Notes: generated by a model from the letters alone, not told the origin. A stretch of 64,000 nt of DNA from Tanytarsus gracilentus (GCA_038502055.1 JAXRKN010000043.1:7130001-7194000); one strand, 5' to 3'. Positions 48,693-63,610 are shown, counted from the first letter of the stretch. A program made the numbers and translations.

Positions 48693-51525
48693 GAGCATGC
48701 GAGGGGTTAGTTGAGTTATCCCGAGCTAATTGAATTGAGGAAGAGTTTTTTGTTGAAGAGCATTTCAATCTCAATCTAGTGATTGATTGTTGTCCTTTGA
48801 CATCGAACGCTTTTTCGAGGATGAAAATTGGGTCATGATAAAAAAGGGAGGATTTAAAAATTTTAGACCTAAAATGTGTTGATTGACCTTAAAAATATAA
48901 ATTATGAGGGTGAAAAATTTAGGAAAAATATTTTTAAAATATCCAGGAAATTTTTTTATGATCCTTAAAAGTTCTTGAAAAAAAAAACTTTATCTTAGTA
49001 AAATTAAACTAATTAATCACAAGATTTATAATCAGCACCCTATGAATTAATTAGTCTCACTTATAATTAAGAAAACTTAGTAAAATCTCAAATAAATAAT
49101 TAAGCATCAATTAATTAGTTAATTAGAGTCGAGGAATATTTCTTTGCGACAATTTTTTACAATAGTAGCGATAAAAATACTCATAAAATCATCGCCGTCG
49201 TCAATTTGATGGTTTTCTTTTATTCCATATTATAGTAAATAAGATTAAGATTAAATTTAATTAAATTCAGTTGAAATCGGCTTAAATCCGATGCTGAGTA
49301 TGAAGGCAATAAAAGTCTATATGAGGTGCTGCTGCTGTTTTAATCTCATTTGCAATAAAAACTAATCGCAAGCATAGAGTGAAGGTGGCTTTAATTGTGC
49401 CTTCGAGATAGATAGAAAAGTGAAGATAAATTTATGGATCAGTTCTGTTAATGAGGAAAATTTCTATAGTTTTAAAGCGAAGTGAAGATGGAAAGAAAAT
49501 TTAATGCTTGACTGTGAGATGTAAAGAAAAAAATGGATCCGAGGATCGTGATAATGGATGTTTAATTTCAGACAAGAAAAATTTAATGAGTTTTATCATT
49601 TTGGGAGAATAAGGTGAAGTTGACAATATTTTAAATAAAATTTAAGAATTAAATTAATCTTTAGAAAATTTATTAGAGTCGCTGAACTTTTATATCAGAC
49701 AGGTTCAATTTTTTAATCTCAATACTTTAATCCTAGACGGAAAACTTAAAATAAACGTGAGTTGCTGATCCTTGACACCGAGCATATTTAATTTTTTTTC
49801 ACGAAAATCTTTATAGTAAGTAATAAAAATTTTTATTCTTAGACTCGGAAGAGCAAATTTTTATGATTATACGAAAATGTTTTTTCTCATATAGAAATAA
49901 TAAAATTATTCTTAAAAACACACACAAAAAAATTACTGCTTTTAGTTATTGTTGAACTTTATCCATTATAATGATGCATTTGCATGTAGAAAGTCTATGT
50001 AGCTACATGTAGACAGAAAACTTTTGTGAGCTTTTTAGCAAACATGAGTTGTGATGCTAGTTCATGCATTTAATGATTATTTTTATTTTAGCTTAAACAA
50101 CATGTTGTTAATTTCCTTAATGTCATTAACAAGAGAAACTTAAATTTAAAAAAAATTAATTATCATTACCACAAATTTTGATCTAATCGAAACCGTATTT
50201 TATGCCAAATTAATTCCATTTTTAAGTGAATTTCCAACCCTTAAAATATTCAATCAGTCATGCAAATCTAAAACGATCTCAATTCAAAGACGCTTACACA
50301 AAATGTTACATCTTACTCTCTTTTTATTATCATCTCGATGAAAAACTCTCAACTCAAGCATGTTACAATAAATATAAATTGCTTTCAGCACATAAACAAC
50401 GCGAAATGAGGACGTCTAACTAGTTTCGTTTGTCTCGATCCGAAATCTTCCTCCCATCGATGTTTCCATGTCATTTTTCATTTCTGACAGAGAAAGAAAT
50501 GCTTGCAGCAGTTGATAAAAATCTCTTTCGATATTCAGTATGAAAATTTCTGGTTTCTTGCCAAACAAAAGCTAAAAATCTCTTTTAAGCTTTCAGTAGC
50601 AACTCCGCAAATAAAAATGTGGAATCGATAAAACTAATTTCCATCAGCATCGATGTCATCGACATTGTCTATTTACCCAACCTATACCTGAAAGGATCAA
50701 TTTCAGCAGATAAATGCAGGTTGCATCTATTATTGAAAACACAGGAAGGCAAATAGAGAGCTCGTTTTGTATGCACGTTGTGAAGTTTTATTTTATAAAA
50801 GCTTTTTGATTATTTTAGAGCAAAAATAATTTAAGCTCATAAAAAAATATTAAAAACACAAACTATACACGCTCGCATACCTTACAACAAAGCAAATTCA
50901 CACAGTGACGAAGAATAATTAACACAGAATGATGCTTTTTACTCTTTCTTCCCATTTTAACCTCGCACTTAAGCTGAAAAGCTCATTTCATCGATTTTAA
51001 AAGCATTTTTCGCATTCTCTCGTTCTCCTTTTTATTTAATGAGATGTGGGAATAAAAGAGGAATGCTGCTGTATGCTTTACCCCATTCATTATGTTCACT
51101 CTATCGCTTACCTCGATTATTTTCTCGCTACCTCCATCGTCATTCTCTTTTCAATTCAACGAAATATAAACGTTCAATCATGCAGTGAGCTCTGAAAGCT
51201 ATGAAGAGAGTAAGAGGATATGTGGGTACCGGGGAGTCTGCGAATTAAGGTTAAAAATGAGCTTTTATGATTTAAAAATAATAAATGAGCGAGGTGATTT
51301 AAAAAAATTAATTATCTCTATTTTTATACTTCATCATTTTGGTTATACTGTCCACTGAATAAGCTATGCAATTAATTTTTCCAATCGATAACTTTTTTTT
51401 TATTCTTCACAATGTTCTTTGTTTCTAAGAGATTAGCAATCAAGAAATACGAGAAAGGGTAAATTAAACATGATGTGTGCTAATGAGGAAATTTGATATA
51501 TATTTGATGTTGGGATTTCCTTCTT
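48693..51525. other. Intergenic region between convergent CAP and timeout genes
   Basis: It holds the two 3' UTRs. AATAAA on the plus strand at 49091-49096 and 49308-49313 are candidate CAP poly(A) signals. The remainder is AT-rich without a recognisable gene; the 65-codon frame at 50226-50423 is not supported. Confidence 0.6.
51399..51404 (-). terminator. Putative poly(A) signal of timeout
   Basis: AATAAA on the minus strand, about 120 nt beyond the timeout stop codon. Confidence 0.4.
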
Positions 51526-54500
51526 TCACTCATCATCGTCGCTGTCGACAATTCGACGGATTTTCTTCATTTGATTATTGGCCGAATTCATCTCATTTTC
51601 GTTGGGAGATTGAGAGCGCTCACGCTTTTCTGACATTCGATGCTTAATTGCGGTTGGTGCCGTTGTGTTGTTATCATCGTCTTCGTCTGATGATGCGAGG
51701 ACATTACGAGACGACTTTTGAGGTGATTTCTGTGGAGTGTCACTTTCACTTGAACTTTCTAACTCGGCGAGACGTTGCTTGAGCTCTTGTGTGTTTATGC
51801 CAAAGTCTTCAGAAGCTTCGGTTAGAATTTCTTTCGACTTCTTTTTTTTACGTTTAATGACCATTTGTTGACTTCCATCGGTATCTGAAGAATTTTCCTC
51901 ATTTAATTTCTCCTCTAAGGGTTTTTTCCTCATTTTCTTTTCCTTTTTAGCGACGGTCACTGGAGGTCGAGTTTCATCATTGTCATCGCTACGGTTGTAA
52001 ATTAAAGTTTCACGCTGTTCTCGAAGGCGCGAAAACAAATTTGAATCATCGTCACTCTCAGCTGCGACAGTTGAATTATTTGCTTCTTTTCGATTTTCAA
52101 TTTCGCCAGCCAACAGCTGAGCTCGCTTACGCAAATCATTTGGCATCATATTGGCAGGAATTTTCCAATATTTTTCACCGCCTTGCGGTTCAATCAGATT
52201 TATGCCTCGCAAAAGACCTTGAGATTAGAGAGAGAAAAAAGAAAAGAGGATTTTATTATTGGAATTATTGGAAAATATTTTAAATAAGCTGAGCTGCAAT
52301 GCATCAAACTCATAAGAAGATTTACCTAGAAATTGGGTATTTTCTAGAGCGAGTTTTTGCGATTGCAAAACAGGCACCAATGGAATAGCGTCGCTAAGCT
52401 CGTCAGACGGCTCTTCAAAATCCTCTGCAGCTTCGTTCAGACTTTCAATAATCCACTCAATTGCCTCCTTCAGTGCCTCTTCAAGTTCAATTCGTATGCT
52501 CGTAATTTCACGATCATTTACTTCATAGCGAGACATTGATGTATTTGTGAAATGTCTTTGATAGCGCGCTTCACGTGGCCCATCGAAATAATCCTCTTCA
52601 GATGACGACGAGTCGTGTTGTTCGTCGAATTCCTTTTTGCCGTTCTTTCCCCTCATTGGCATAATTTCAAATTCATCTGCAATCAGTCCCAATTGCACCA
52701 TTCGCTTCACGACTGCCTTCTTTAAACGCTTTTTATCGAAAACCTCCATAATTTTTTCGAGGCAACGCTCGTCTGTTCGATGCTCGTCATAAAGCTCTCG
52801 CAGTTTATCATCTTCCTCTTTTAGGAACAAGTTTCGATTTGCGGCAGCTGCACCAGACTTCTTTGTCGGTGCTTTAAAAATCAATCCGAGTTCTTTGAGC
52901 TTTTTTATAACGCTTCGCCGATTTCGAGATTTTTCTGTGAGCTTTTCACAAATCCAATCGATGACATCTTGCTCCGATTCGGGTGACTCTTGATTTTGCA
53001 TATAAAGTCTACGAAGTTCTTCTTCATCTTCCTCTGTCCATGCTTTATTTTTACCCTTGCTGTAAAATGAAAAAATATTTAATCAAAAAGAATTGCTATA
53101 AATTTTATTTTAACTCACTCATATCCAGGCACATGAGCTTCCTCATATCCATTTTCAACCTCAAAGCATTCGCGGTGAGATTTAAAGAACAAAAGCTCAG
53201 CGTAGATTTTAGGATTTTTCGGTACGATGCTAACAAATCGACGCACAACGAAAATTCCAAGTCGTCGAATTTCCTCGTAGCGAGCTTCTTTCGGCATATT
53301 AAAGACTTGTTGAAAAATACGAAACAACTGTGCTTGCATTAACATCGCCGGAAAGTTGAGATTTACTGCAATTCGATGAAGAATCGTGACGATTGATTTG
53401 ATTTCTCGGTAAGACATTTGTTCCCAGCTTTGGAGTGCCCACGTGCAAGCTCGAACAACTTTTGGATTTAAAAGTCTGAAAAAAAAATATAAATTGAATT
53501 GCATAAAAAAATTGTACAAAGAAGTTTTTCGTGCATTTAATTTCAACTCAAACGAATAAATTTTCACAATTGCACAAAAGGAAAGACGGAGTTGGAGGGA
53601 AGCATTATCGCCGCGCATGATGTAATGGAAATTTATTATTCTGCATAAATTATTTAATTTTCTCCCCGCGCTCGACTCTCTGTGTCGTCCGCATCTTATC
53701 CTCGGCTACCTCCTTTGTGTTTACAGCAGGCGAACGGGAGAAAATTAAATATTCACTTAAAAAATATTCTTTATGCTTTTTCTCGAGCTAAATCTTCTCA
53801 TTCTTCCGGCTTCTTTTATGAGTTTATGACGATGGAAGCATAAAATTGCATTTCATGTTGATCCTCGCAACCATTTTTCGTAATATTATAATAAAAATAA
53901 GAGTGCGGAAAACCTTACTTTGAAAAATGAGTTGACACGCTTAATTTTATTATTAAAAGGGAAAATTTCCAAAATAGGAAAATTAAAATTAAGTTTGTGT
54001 GTTCGACCCTAGGATTTTTTAAGGGATGTGCAACAGGTTACAGCTTAATTAAAACCCTAAACAACGAATTTTAAGCTTTAAAAATATCAAATTATTATTG
54101 AATTTAAAAATTTCTATACCGTAAACTTAAAAATATTTTGCACCTAGAAAAAGTTCATGAAACAAGTGTAAAAAGTGCATGGCGTAAGATATTTATGAAT
54201 CTTTAACAGTTTCCTTGCAAGTAAGTGCAATATGCTACTAGAAAAGTTCCATAAATTCCTCCGAGCAAAAATAAACGATGAATGGTTTAAGGCGATTTAC
54301 GTTATTTTCACCACCCTCACATTTCTCTATTTAATAAACTGGCAAACACATAAAAGCTGAGCATACACGACGATGAGAAGAGAAGGAAGGAAGTGAGTTA
54401 TTCAAGGAATTTCCTCCCATGCTTTTTATTCGCTGTTGAGTGATGAAATAGCTACGAGTTGATATTGACTCGATGATTGAGAGCTTTTCAGAAAGCTTTC

Positions 54501-57500
54501 TAAGTGAATAAAAAGGGATGATGCTAATAAAGGGCGGAAGAGTGAATGCTAATAAAATAAAATTGTTTATGATGGAATAAAGAGAAAAAAGGGTTTGATA
54601 TCGTTATTGATCGTGATAAAGATATTTAATGGAAATTCGAGATCAAAATTGGCAGGAAAATTCATTTAGTCAATCGACTTTTTTTTCTTCCAAGAAAGCT
54701 TTATGAAAAAATTGTATGCGATATACCCTAAATTCCATTCAAGGATCGGAGTTTAATTTAATAAGAATTTTGCATGAAGTATGAGGGAAAAAATTTATGT
54801 TAATAAAAAAGTTTCGACCTAATAATGCGAAATTAAAAAATTCTGATAAATTGTACAATTGCTTTTATAATAATAAAATAAAATTTCATACACTAACGCA
54901 TGTTCATTAACCCCAACTTCTTACAACTCTCTTTATGTAAAAGCTACTCGAGCATTCCAAAAAAATATTCTGACGCACCATAAAACTTTATTAGCTCAAA
55001 TGCTCATCAAAAAATCATAAAGAAATTCTCTCTCCCCTCACATAAGCTCCAAAATATTGCATCCACTGAGCAAGAAGAAGAGTTTAAGATAAAAATAAAA
55101 TAAAATTCAATTTGAATGAAATGATGGATGAAAATTCAATCAATGAGAAAGATCGAAAACTTTTATTTTTTTATATTTTTTCTCTTTCTCGTTCAAACGC
55201 AAGCGAAAGAGTTCATTTCGATTTCAATCAAGAGTTTCATTAAAATTGATCTCAATATCATTCAAAATGGATGTTTTTTATGAATAAAGTGTTGGAGAGA
55301 AAACGAGAAAGGAACTTTACGACTTTTTAAAACGAGACGAGGAAGGAAATAAATTTTTAATTGAAAAATTAATATTTAACAAATTTCATCAATTTCAATC
55401 AACACAGTAAATTTTACCTCAATTCGGGAGAAAAAAAATAAATAATGAAAGCCACAAAAATAATATAAATCATTAGTCTTATGCCAGCTTGCATCAGTGA
55501 TACCATAAATTAATTAATTTAACGCTCCACATAACTAAACAGCATTTTTAATTAATTTTTGCGTCCCTGACTTCGCTTCCCGTAATGATGATTTATCATC
55601 ATCTCCCTACTGTATTCCCTATCCTGCAACAACAGCACCCAGTGACTCTTTATCATGTGCAATTATTGGTGCGGCAGTGCCATTGTGATAAGCGATGGTT
55701 GTGGGATTAATTAAGTGATGATTTCTAAAGAGAAAAGCTCAAGGAAGTAAATTGTTCGCCTTTCAATCGATAATTTCTGCCATTCTTTTATCGTCAATAA
55801 ATTGTCTACCTTTTATGATTGTTTTCAAGGCAGAATGATACTTTATCGCATGCATCATAAATCATCATGAGCTTCGTCGATAACATTCTCATTATATTGA
55901 TTTTCTCTCCTCTTCCACGATGCGGTGAGAGAGCCACCTGATATCAACGAGCAGCAAATAATCGTAATCATAAAATGTAACTCAAGAAAAAAGCCTTTTT
56001 ACTCTCTCTCATGATCTTTATGCGTTTCGCTTTTTGCTCGCTCCACCGCACTGCTTACATAATCGCTAATAAAGTCAACGGGAAGTAAGTCAAGAAAAAA
56101 AAAATAATATGATAAAAAGGCAATGTCGAGAACAATACACGAAGCGTGGCATCCTTTGTAATGTACACAATTGTGATGTGGGATAAGGCAATGATAAAAA
56201 AATGCTGCCACTGCTTTTATATTAGCGAAGCGAGTAGGTAGAGATGGGGTAAGTAGGCAGTTAAAATAAATTATTATGATGATACTATCATTCTCCATTT
56301 TTTTAAGAGCCCAGAAAGTAAAGCGAACTGTCATAACAGCATTCTTTCTCTCGCTCTTGCTAGAGGCAAGGACACGAAAGTGTTTTGTTTAAAAAATAGA
56401 CGAGAAGAAGCGTAAAAAAGGTGCTCTTAATCGACTCAAACACAAATTGCTGCTTTTTCTCATTTGCTCGTTTAAGTTTTTTTATACATTCAACAATTTA
56501 AGGCACTCTTTATTCACTCAAGTGAATTTTCTCCCTTTTACTCATCTCATCAACAGCAGCGAAGGAACAACAAATGAGGAAAAGAGGAAAATTTATTTTA
56601 ATTATTTCCCATTAATATTTAATTTTTTTCTCTCCCATCCATTACGTTCGTGATGTTGAAGAAGAATTTAATGCTTCAAGTTGCATTTAAATAAGAAATT
56701 TATGAAAGACTTTTTTCACTTTATGCTTGTGATTAATTTTGGGGAGGAACATAAAAATAACTTTAAGAAATATTCTAATATAAATGATAAAGAACTTCTA
56801 TATCCATCAATTTTAGCCTCAAAAATATTTTCTTCTATTTTTTTAGTGATATAAAAAGACTTGGAATGAAAATTAGCTGAATTGTTCGCTACGAAAATAT
56901 TTCGAGCTCCTCGAATATTATACCGGAAGGTAAATTTATTTTTTGTATACCTGTGGTCTATGCAAACAATTTACCGCAGACGGTTGTCCGCCGGAATATT
57001 AGCTCCAAAATTTACATTTCTTACAAATTCTTTCTGTGTTTATTTAGGGGAAAGCGCAGGATAATAATGAAAGACAAACAGCGACAAAATTTTACAATCA
57101 CGCAACAAGCGATTTGGAACGTTTTTGATTGAGAAAAATTGTGTTGGATTTAAAGAGATTTAGCGGTTTGGTACCATCTGCCATTAAGATTTGTTTTTTG
57201 CATACGATGACGCAAATATAATTCTAAAGAAAAAACTTCTTACCGCTTCTCGATGTCTGAAAAGTTCATGACCACTTCCTTCATCTCGGTCTCATATTCT
57301 TCTTCCTCGCTCTCATCCACTTCACTTTCATCCGACGCTTGATTATCTAAATTTTGGTGGTAACCGAAATATAACACTTAGCTTTTTTTTGGTTTAATCA
57401 GCTTTAATTTAATAAATTACCCGACTCATCAGAACCCTCAAACTCCTTCCAAAAGTCATCTTCTCCGCTTGCTATAAAAAATTTTTGGTGGGTAAAAGAA

Positions 57501-60500
57501 GATAAAGGAGTGAAATTAAAACTTTATAAATTTTGTGCAACTGCTGTGCAAGAGCTTTTCAGCATAAAGTTCAAAGCAGCTGCAGCTATGGAGGCAGAAA
57601 ATTGAAAATGTGCATGCGAATGGTGAACACGAGAGGGAGAGAGGAAAAATTGCTGATAAACGAGAAAATTGTGAGCCACTCGAGCTATGTATAGAAAATT
57701 AAACTTTACGATTATTGTGTACTCTCGTTATGGGACTGCTTTCATTAGATGAGAGAGAAAAAAAATAGGAAAACGAGGCGAGGAGCGATGAATGTATAGT
57801 GTGCGAGTAGAGTACTTATTTCGACCTAAAATAGGATTAAAAGGTTTTACTGATGGTGGTTGAGGGAAAAATCTCTTATACTTTTTTTGCTTCAATCATC
57901 ATTTGTTTGCAGTTTTCATTAAAATCAGTATTATGAGCGCAACGAAGAAACTTTTAAAGCCTTTTTTATCATGCAAAAAACCACCGAAAAATAAACTATT
58001 CTCAGTGGTTCATCTCTCGAGAGTAAAAATAATATTTGAAGAGGAAAGTTTTAACATGAAATCTTGACATAAAATTTTTGAGTGATGTATTATGATGAGA
58101 AGGGTGTTCATTAGTTATGCATGTAATCCTGTCTATGTTTGCAATTCATTACAAATTTACATATGAAAGACAACTTTATTTGGTCTGGATGATTTTCTTT
58201 TGGAATTTAAATCAGTTCGAGTCTATCAATCAATTTTGAGGAGATTGTCATGCGTCTGGATTAAGAAAATAAATTAAAGGGATTCTTGATAAATGAGTTT
58301 TAAAACTTTCATCTGGTCAATAACTTTAAAGTTCAAAGTTCACTTGGAACCTTTTAAAGATGACCTTTTCTCGTCAGTCATTAACTCGCTGAGTACCGCT
58401 GCTCATCTATAATGAATTTTAAAATGCTAAAAGCTATATAAGTACTCGTTAACTTTTAATAATGAGTCATCTTGATGAGCAAAAAATAATAATTTCTTTA
58501 AATTAGAGTGAAAAGTCCGTCGTTGAACTTTTGAACATCATCAAAAAATCGTTACTAGCCCAGACAGAGATAAAATCTTAATATTCGTGGGAAAGCACTT
58601 CCATTTACATTGATGATGTAGCTGCTGCTGTTGAGTAAACCACGAGAGCACATTCTGATCTTCCTACTTCATTCACATCCACGCTCAAATAAACGTAAAA
58701 GCAATATTGACTTTTAGCTTGATTTTTATGTTTCAATCGAAAAGATTTGAATGTAAAACGAACAAGATTTCTTTTCGCTCGAATCTTCATCGTAAATTTA
58801 TTTAGATAAAAATCATCACGTTAATGGAATTTAAGCATTACTCGCAATGACATCAATGGAAATTGAAAGTCGAAACATTAAAGCATGAACTAATGTGTCC
58901 ATTTGCGATAAAAGTTTCGGATGCTTTATTCACCAGGATGAACCAACAACAACTGTGTGCATTGAAAACAAAACTTCCTGTCCACTTGCAATCGCATAAT
59001 GTGTACACCAAGTGTACACAAAATTCATACACACGTTTAATGAAAATTACTTTTTCATCTCATACTCTCCGAAAGTTTTATGTGTTTGTGTGCACATGAG
59101 ATGAGTTAAGGCAAGTGAAATGTAAATATGAAATTGAATAAACAAGGCATTTTAATAACCAAATGAGTTTCATAAACTATGCACAAAATTTTAATTTAAA
59201 AGCTGCAGTTGGGTGGAATGATTTTTTGATGCTTCTCTCTTTTAAATATATTTTTGGAGAAAAGTACATAAAAGGATGTATTTAAAAATTATGTTTTTGA
59301 ACTGTTTTTTTATGGTTGAGTTAAAATGTTTCACAATCTCTTAAAAGAGAATAAAAAGTTAGAGGAAAATACATACAAGTCATTTTATTGTGCAATTTTC
59401 CATCTCATCTGAGGAGGAAAATTCACCCGTAAATCGTCAAATGGTTAAAAAGTTTTCATTGCATGCATGTTAAGTTTCTAGCACTCTCCATGTGGCTATG
59501 AATAAAAACTTTTTTGATTAAATTGAGGCGAAAATTTAAATCACATGTGTTGTGCACAAAGATGCGGTGAGTGCTAAAAATCTCGAAAATTTTAACCGCT
59601 TAACTCCTTTAAATGACACTTGTGAGAAAGTTTTCGAGAATTTCCTCTTAACTCGAGAAGCATACACTCATTAAATAAAGGGTCGTCCTTTTATAGCACA
59701 CCAAAAATCCCTTTTAGCAATTATTTTATTACATGCTTCTCCTCCCGCTTGCCTAACCACTCTAATAAACCTCATGCTTTCACTCCCAGACATTAGGAGA
59801 CATAATAAGACAGAACAGTATGAAAAAAAGAGAGAAAGAAAGGGTAAAATTGCAAGCAATTAAAAAGTTAAAATAAAATAATTAACGAAACTTCTCTCTG
59901 CGACTTTCTCAAACTCTCCCCTCAACTCGCATAAACTCAGTTCTATGAGAATGTCTTAAGACGTTTTTATGCTGCACATGCTTAATTCAATTAGACAAAA
60001 TCCCCTCAAGAAAAACTTCTTTTCTCGTGTGCATGTAAAATCCACTTAGTCACGAAGGAGTTGGAGAAGTTTTTGGGGCACAAAAATTTAATAAAATAAT
60101 TCTTGAAATAAGTGAGGTTGCGAGATTAGCCAAGTTTAACATGATTTTTAATACAGTTGATAAATTTTAATTGTAAGCCTTAATAAGAATTTAAAAATTA
60201 AATAGTCTAAAAAATCTATCCCTAGATTTTTCTTTGTCGACTAATAAAGTGTAAAAATTTGCCAGAGGAAGAAAAAATAATTCCTGGGCAAGAAAACTTT
60301 CACGTCAACTTTACTCTATTTTTTTGTTCAGAAAATTATTGAAAAAAGTTGGGAAGCGCAAGATAACTTTTTCCCTATTTCAATGGAAATTCATTTTGAC
60401 TACTGCAGCACAAAAAACTACAATTTTCACCATCACAGAATGAAATTTCCTCTTCAATCTCGTCATCGTTATAAAATTGGATGGGGAGAGCTAGCGAGAT

Positions 60501-63500
60501 GATTTTAATGAAACGGAGGATAATGCTCTGAAAAGTTTAATTTTTTTCTTCTTATTTTCTCGTAAGACGTACAAATGAAAATTGGCAATTTTAAGGATTG
60601 AAACCGTCAATGGATGACTGGATGGAATAATGAAAAACTTTTTTTTATCGGAACAATTCTTTCTTTCCTCTCTCCTGATTTAATGATGGAACTCTTTGGA
60701 GAATTTACTCGATAAAAAAATAATTGTAATGATAAGTTGGAACTGACAAGACAGTTGGAAAAAACGTTATGAATTTAGCAGCAAATGATTTTTTACCCTC
60801 GAAAATATATCCTCAAATTGGTATTAAAAATTTCTGCATCGTCACGTAAAAAAAAGAGATAAAAGAAGAAACTCCATCGAAGTGAAATTTTTAATAATCT
60901 TGCGCCATTTTTTTGATGCATAATAATTGGATTAAAAATATCTTAATTAAAAAGGACTGCGAGACGTTAGAGAAAGAAATTCATCGCTCGACCCAAAAGA
61001 TTTTTTTATATTCTATTTCGCTTCCCTACTTTTTTTGTCTTTGATCTTCATGAAGAAGATATGAAATTAATTAAAAATTCCTTATCATAGTCAAAGCACT
61101 CACCGCCTTCGCAAAGATCCGCAGTCAAGTAAATTTCCTTGAGCAACATGAGTTCCTCTTCCGGCTGTGCATTTGGACCTCCGAAATTCGCCTCAGCATC
61201 CGGCCAGTATGTACGTCCCAATCGAGTTAAGAGAACAGCACGCTCAAAGTCTTCACTACGTAAGTACGAGTGAATTTCTTTTATGCAAGTCTCGCTGTGG
61301 ATGTTAGACATTTAGACTTGAGCTCATAAATTATAGCTTTTTTCGTTACCGTAATTTCTCAGTCGATGTCTCAGCATCCTCATCAATTTCATCACCATCG
61401 ACAGTAGGCACTCGTGGGTGTTCTTCTTCGGGTAGATTAATTTCATTCGCCAACACAACTGATAAGTTTGACGAAATCTTTTCGAACCAATCATTTTCGT
61501 ACTTTTGCTGTAAGAAAAAAATTTATTAATAACGTTTCTAAATTGATTTTAATCTTAAAAAATTTACCACAATTTCTTCTTTGCTCAATTTCGTTTTTAC
61601 AGCTTTTGGTTCCTTTTTGGAAGCTTTCTTTGACTTTTTGGCACCATGCTTCTTTTTTGTTTTCGATTGGACCACAATACTGCCCTGGCAATATTTTTCC
61701 ATCATTTTTAGGTAAACATTTGTCGTGTCAATGAGGTCACGCAAGAACATTCTAATGAATAAAAAATTTGAATTTAATTTATTTTCAACATGTACGAGGT
61801 GAAAGCATTAGATATGCAAAAGGTGGGATTCTGTCATTTGACAGCCGCAAAAAGGAAACACATTAACATCCCTAAATATGTTTCGACGTGTTTCCTCTCC
61901 TCAACCACTCACATTCACACCGGAGAATTGTCAAAAAAAATTCTAGTTTTATCTGTCAACGTAGTCTCGTTTTAACGAAACGAAAGAGTATCATTAATAA
62001 TAGATTTCAATGCAAACACATATTTGGGAGATTGTGAACGGTATCAAGATTTTTCACATACCTCGTAAAGTGATTTTCGTTGTAGCTCAGCAACAATTGC
62101 AAAATAATTTCACGATATTCAACTACATAGAAGATATTGCTCTTGAGCTTTGCCACTAATGCTTTTATATCATCATCATCGAGTGTTTCCATTACTTGCA
62201 TGCTCTGCAGAAATTCACGATATGCTCGCAATCCGAGCTGAAGTCGTCGATTCCACTTGAGTTTTTGTTTCTTATCCGTTTGAATCATTTCAGAGTCATG
62301 TTGAATTTGATTACATATCCAGTGGATGCATCCTGTGCTGAGTGCCTCACTCACGAGATCAAGTTTAAATTCATTTAGTCTATTGAATTCGAGGAAGAAA
62401 CGAATGGCCCACAGTAAGTACGATTGGTCGTGTCCACTTCCTTCATTATTCGCTCGGTTTCGCTCGAGTACACGTCGAACTTGTCGCACGAGATTGTTAA
62501 ATGCCGACGTAAGAATTTCAATGCAAAACTCACGGAGAAAGAGTCGGATGCAAAATGCACTCTGTCGCTCATACTTTTCCTCGTCCTTTACCATTCGAAA
62601 ACTAGGCTTTACTTTCTTTTTATCACAGCTAAAATTCTGTTCGAGAATCCGCTCGAGGGGCTTCGTACATATTAGATCACGATCAGAAATGGACTTTAGA
62701 TTTTTATAGACATAAGTGCCACCGAATCGTGAGTGCCTCGCTGGCGGTAGTTTTTGCACTCTTTTTGCCGCCTCGAGTCGTCTGGCAGTGATTAATGCCT
62801 GCTCGTCCGCATGCTTCTCCTCTGCCGAGCGTTGAACTGAAGATGATGCTAAAGTCTCTACATTTTGCTCACGAAACACCAGGAACGTGATTTCGAGTGC
62901 ATGAAGATAAAATTGATTTTCATATTCGGAACTCAAGATGAACAAAATCAATTCAAGCATGCCCGACTCACTGAGTGCCCATAAAATTTGATCATGTACG
63001 CTAATGTCATTATCTACTCGTTTCTCATTCTGAGGGTTTGCGGGCACTTGTAGAACATTTCGCACGAGCACCAATATACGTTCGAGCACTAATGTTTGCT
63101 CCTCCGAACGGAGAGCCACGTCAATTTCCATAATTTTCTGAAGACGAGCTGCCATTGTGCTCCAAATATCCGATGACTTAGCGAAGGCCTCTTTGTAGCT
63201 GTGTGAAATTTCAATCAGATCCAAGTACGTTCGTCGACCAGCATGATCTTTTGGAAGTTCACTGCGAAAAAATAGCAGAGCTGGATTCGTAAGATTCACT
63301 AAAAGTCTCAAAAGAACATCAGAAAGTTCCGGATTGTTGCAATAATTGTTGAGCATTGGAAGCAAGTCAGTTTGAAGAACTTTCTTGTGACCAATGTATC
63401 GACGATAATCGTGCGAGTCTTGATTGTCACGTCGCAATATCCAAATTAAATGCTATCGAAAATGTTTTAATTATTTTTTTTGTTTATTTACAATTTTCTC

Positions 63501-63610
63501 TCACTTACTTTCAACGATTGGAGTGCATCTTCTTCAATAAAATACTTATTTCCATCGTGATAGCCTAAGCTTGAGCAAGTTGCGTCAATATCAGCTAAAA
63601 GAATTGACAT
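51526..63610 (-). CDS. timeout: Timeless homologue timeout (TIMELESS / Tof1 / Swi1 family), complete
   Basis: Replication-fork protection protein, nuclear, normally partnered with Tipin; distinct from the circadian Timeless paralogue of flies. Exons in transcript order: 63610-63509, 63452-62062, 61751-61568, 61507-61350, 61294-61104, 57471-57421, 57346-57244, 53475-53119, 53059-52326, 52217-51526. All are GT-AG and phase-consistent, giving 1320 residues against roughly 1200 in human TIMELESS. N-terminal TIMELESS domain (about 1-300): ATCSSLGYHDG, VLQTDLLPML, LLVNLTNPAL, HDQILWALSESG, then RHSRFGGTYVYKNLKSISDRD. Middle: NIFYVVEYREIILQLL, a Lys-rich patch (KKKHGAKKSKK), an acidic stretch (ESEEEEYETE), and YAELLFFKSHRECFE. 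The C-terminal region has AWTEEDEEELRRLY and two diverged repeats ending KELGLIF and VQLGLIA. Next comes YWKIPANMMPNDLRKRAQ, which corresponds to the human PARP1-binding region, then a charged tail ending DSDDDE. The start is the first ATG and aligns with the family N-terminus. Two introns exceed 3.5 kb. Confidence 0.95.
53476..57243 (-). other. 3.8-kb timeout intron
   Basis: No coding sequence is recognised on either strand. The 111-codon frame at 55999-56334 and the smaller ones nearby carry no motif. No foldback or (GTCY)n elements were found here. Confidence 0.65.
57472..61103 (-). other. 3.6-kb timeout intron
   Basis: Noncoding by inspection. The flanking exons join in phase (G plus CA) and the family alignment shows no obvious gap, so no exon needs to be hidden here. 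Confidence 0.65.

Noticed and set aside
55999..56334. 111-codon minus-strand frame inside a timeout intron
   Set aside because: Phases do not fit the flanking timeout exons, and the protein has no family features.
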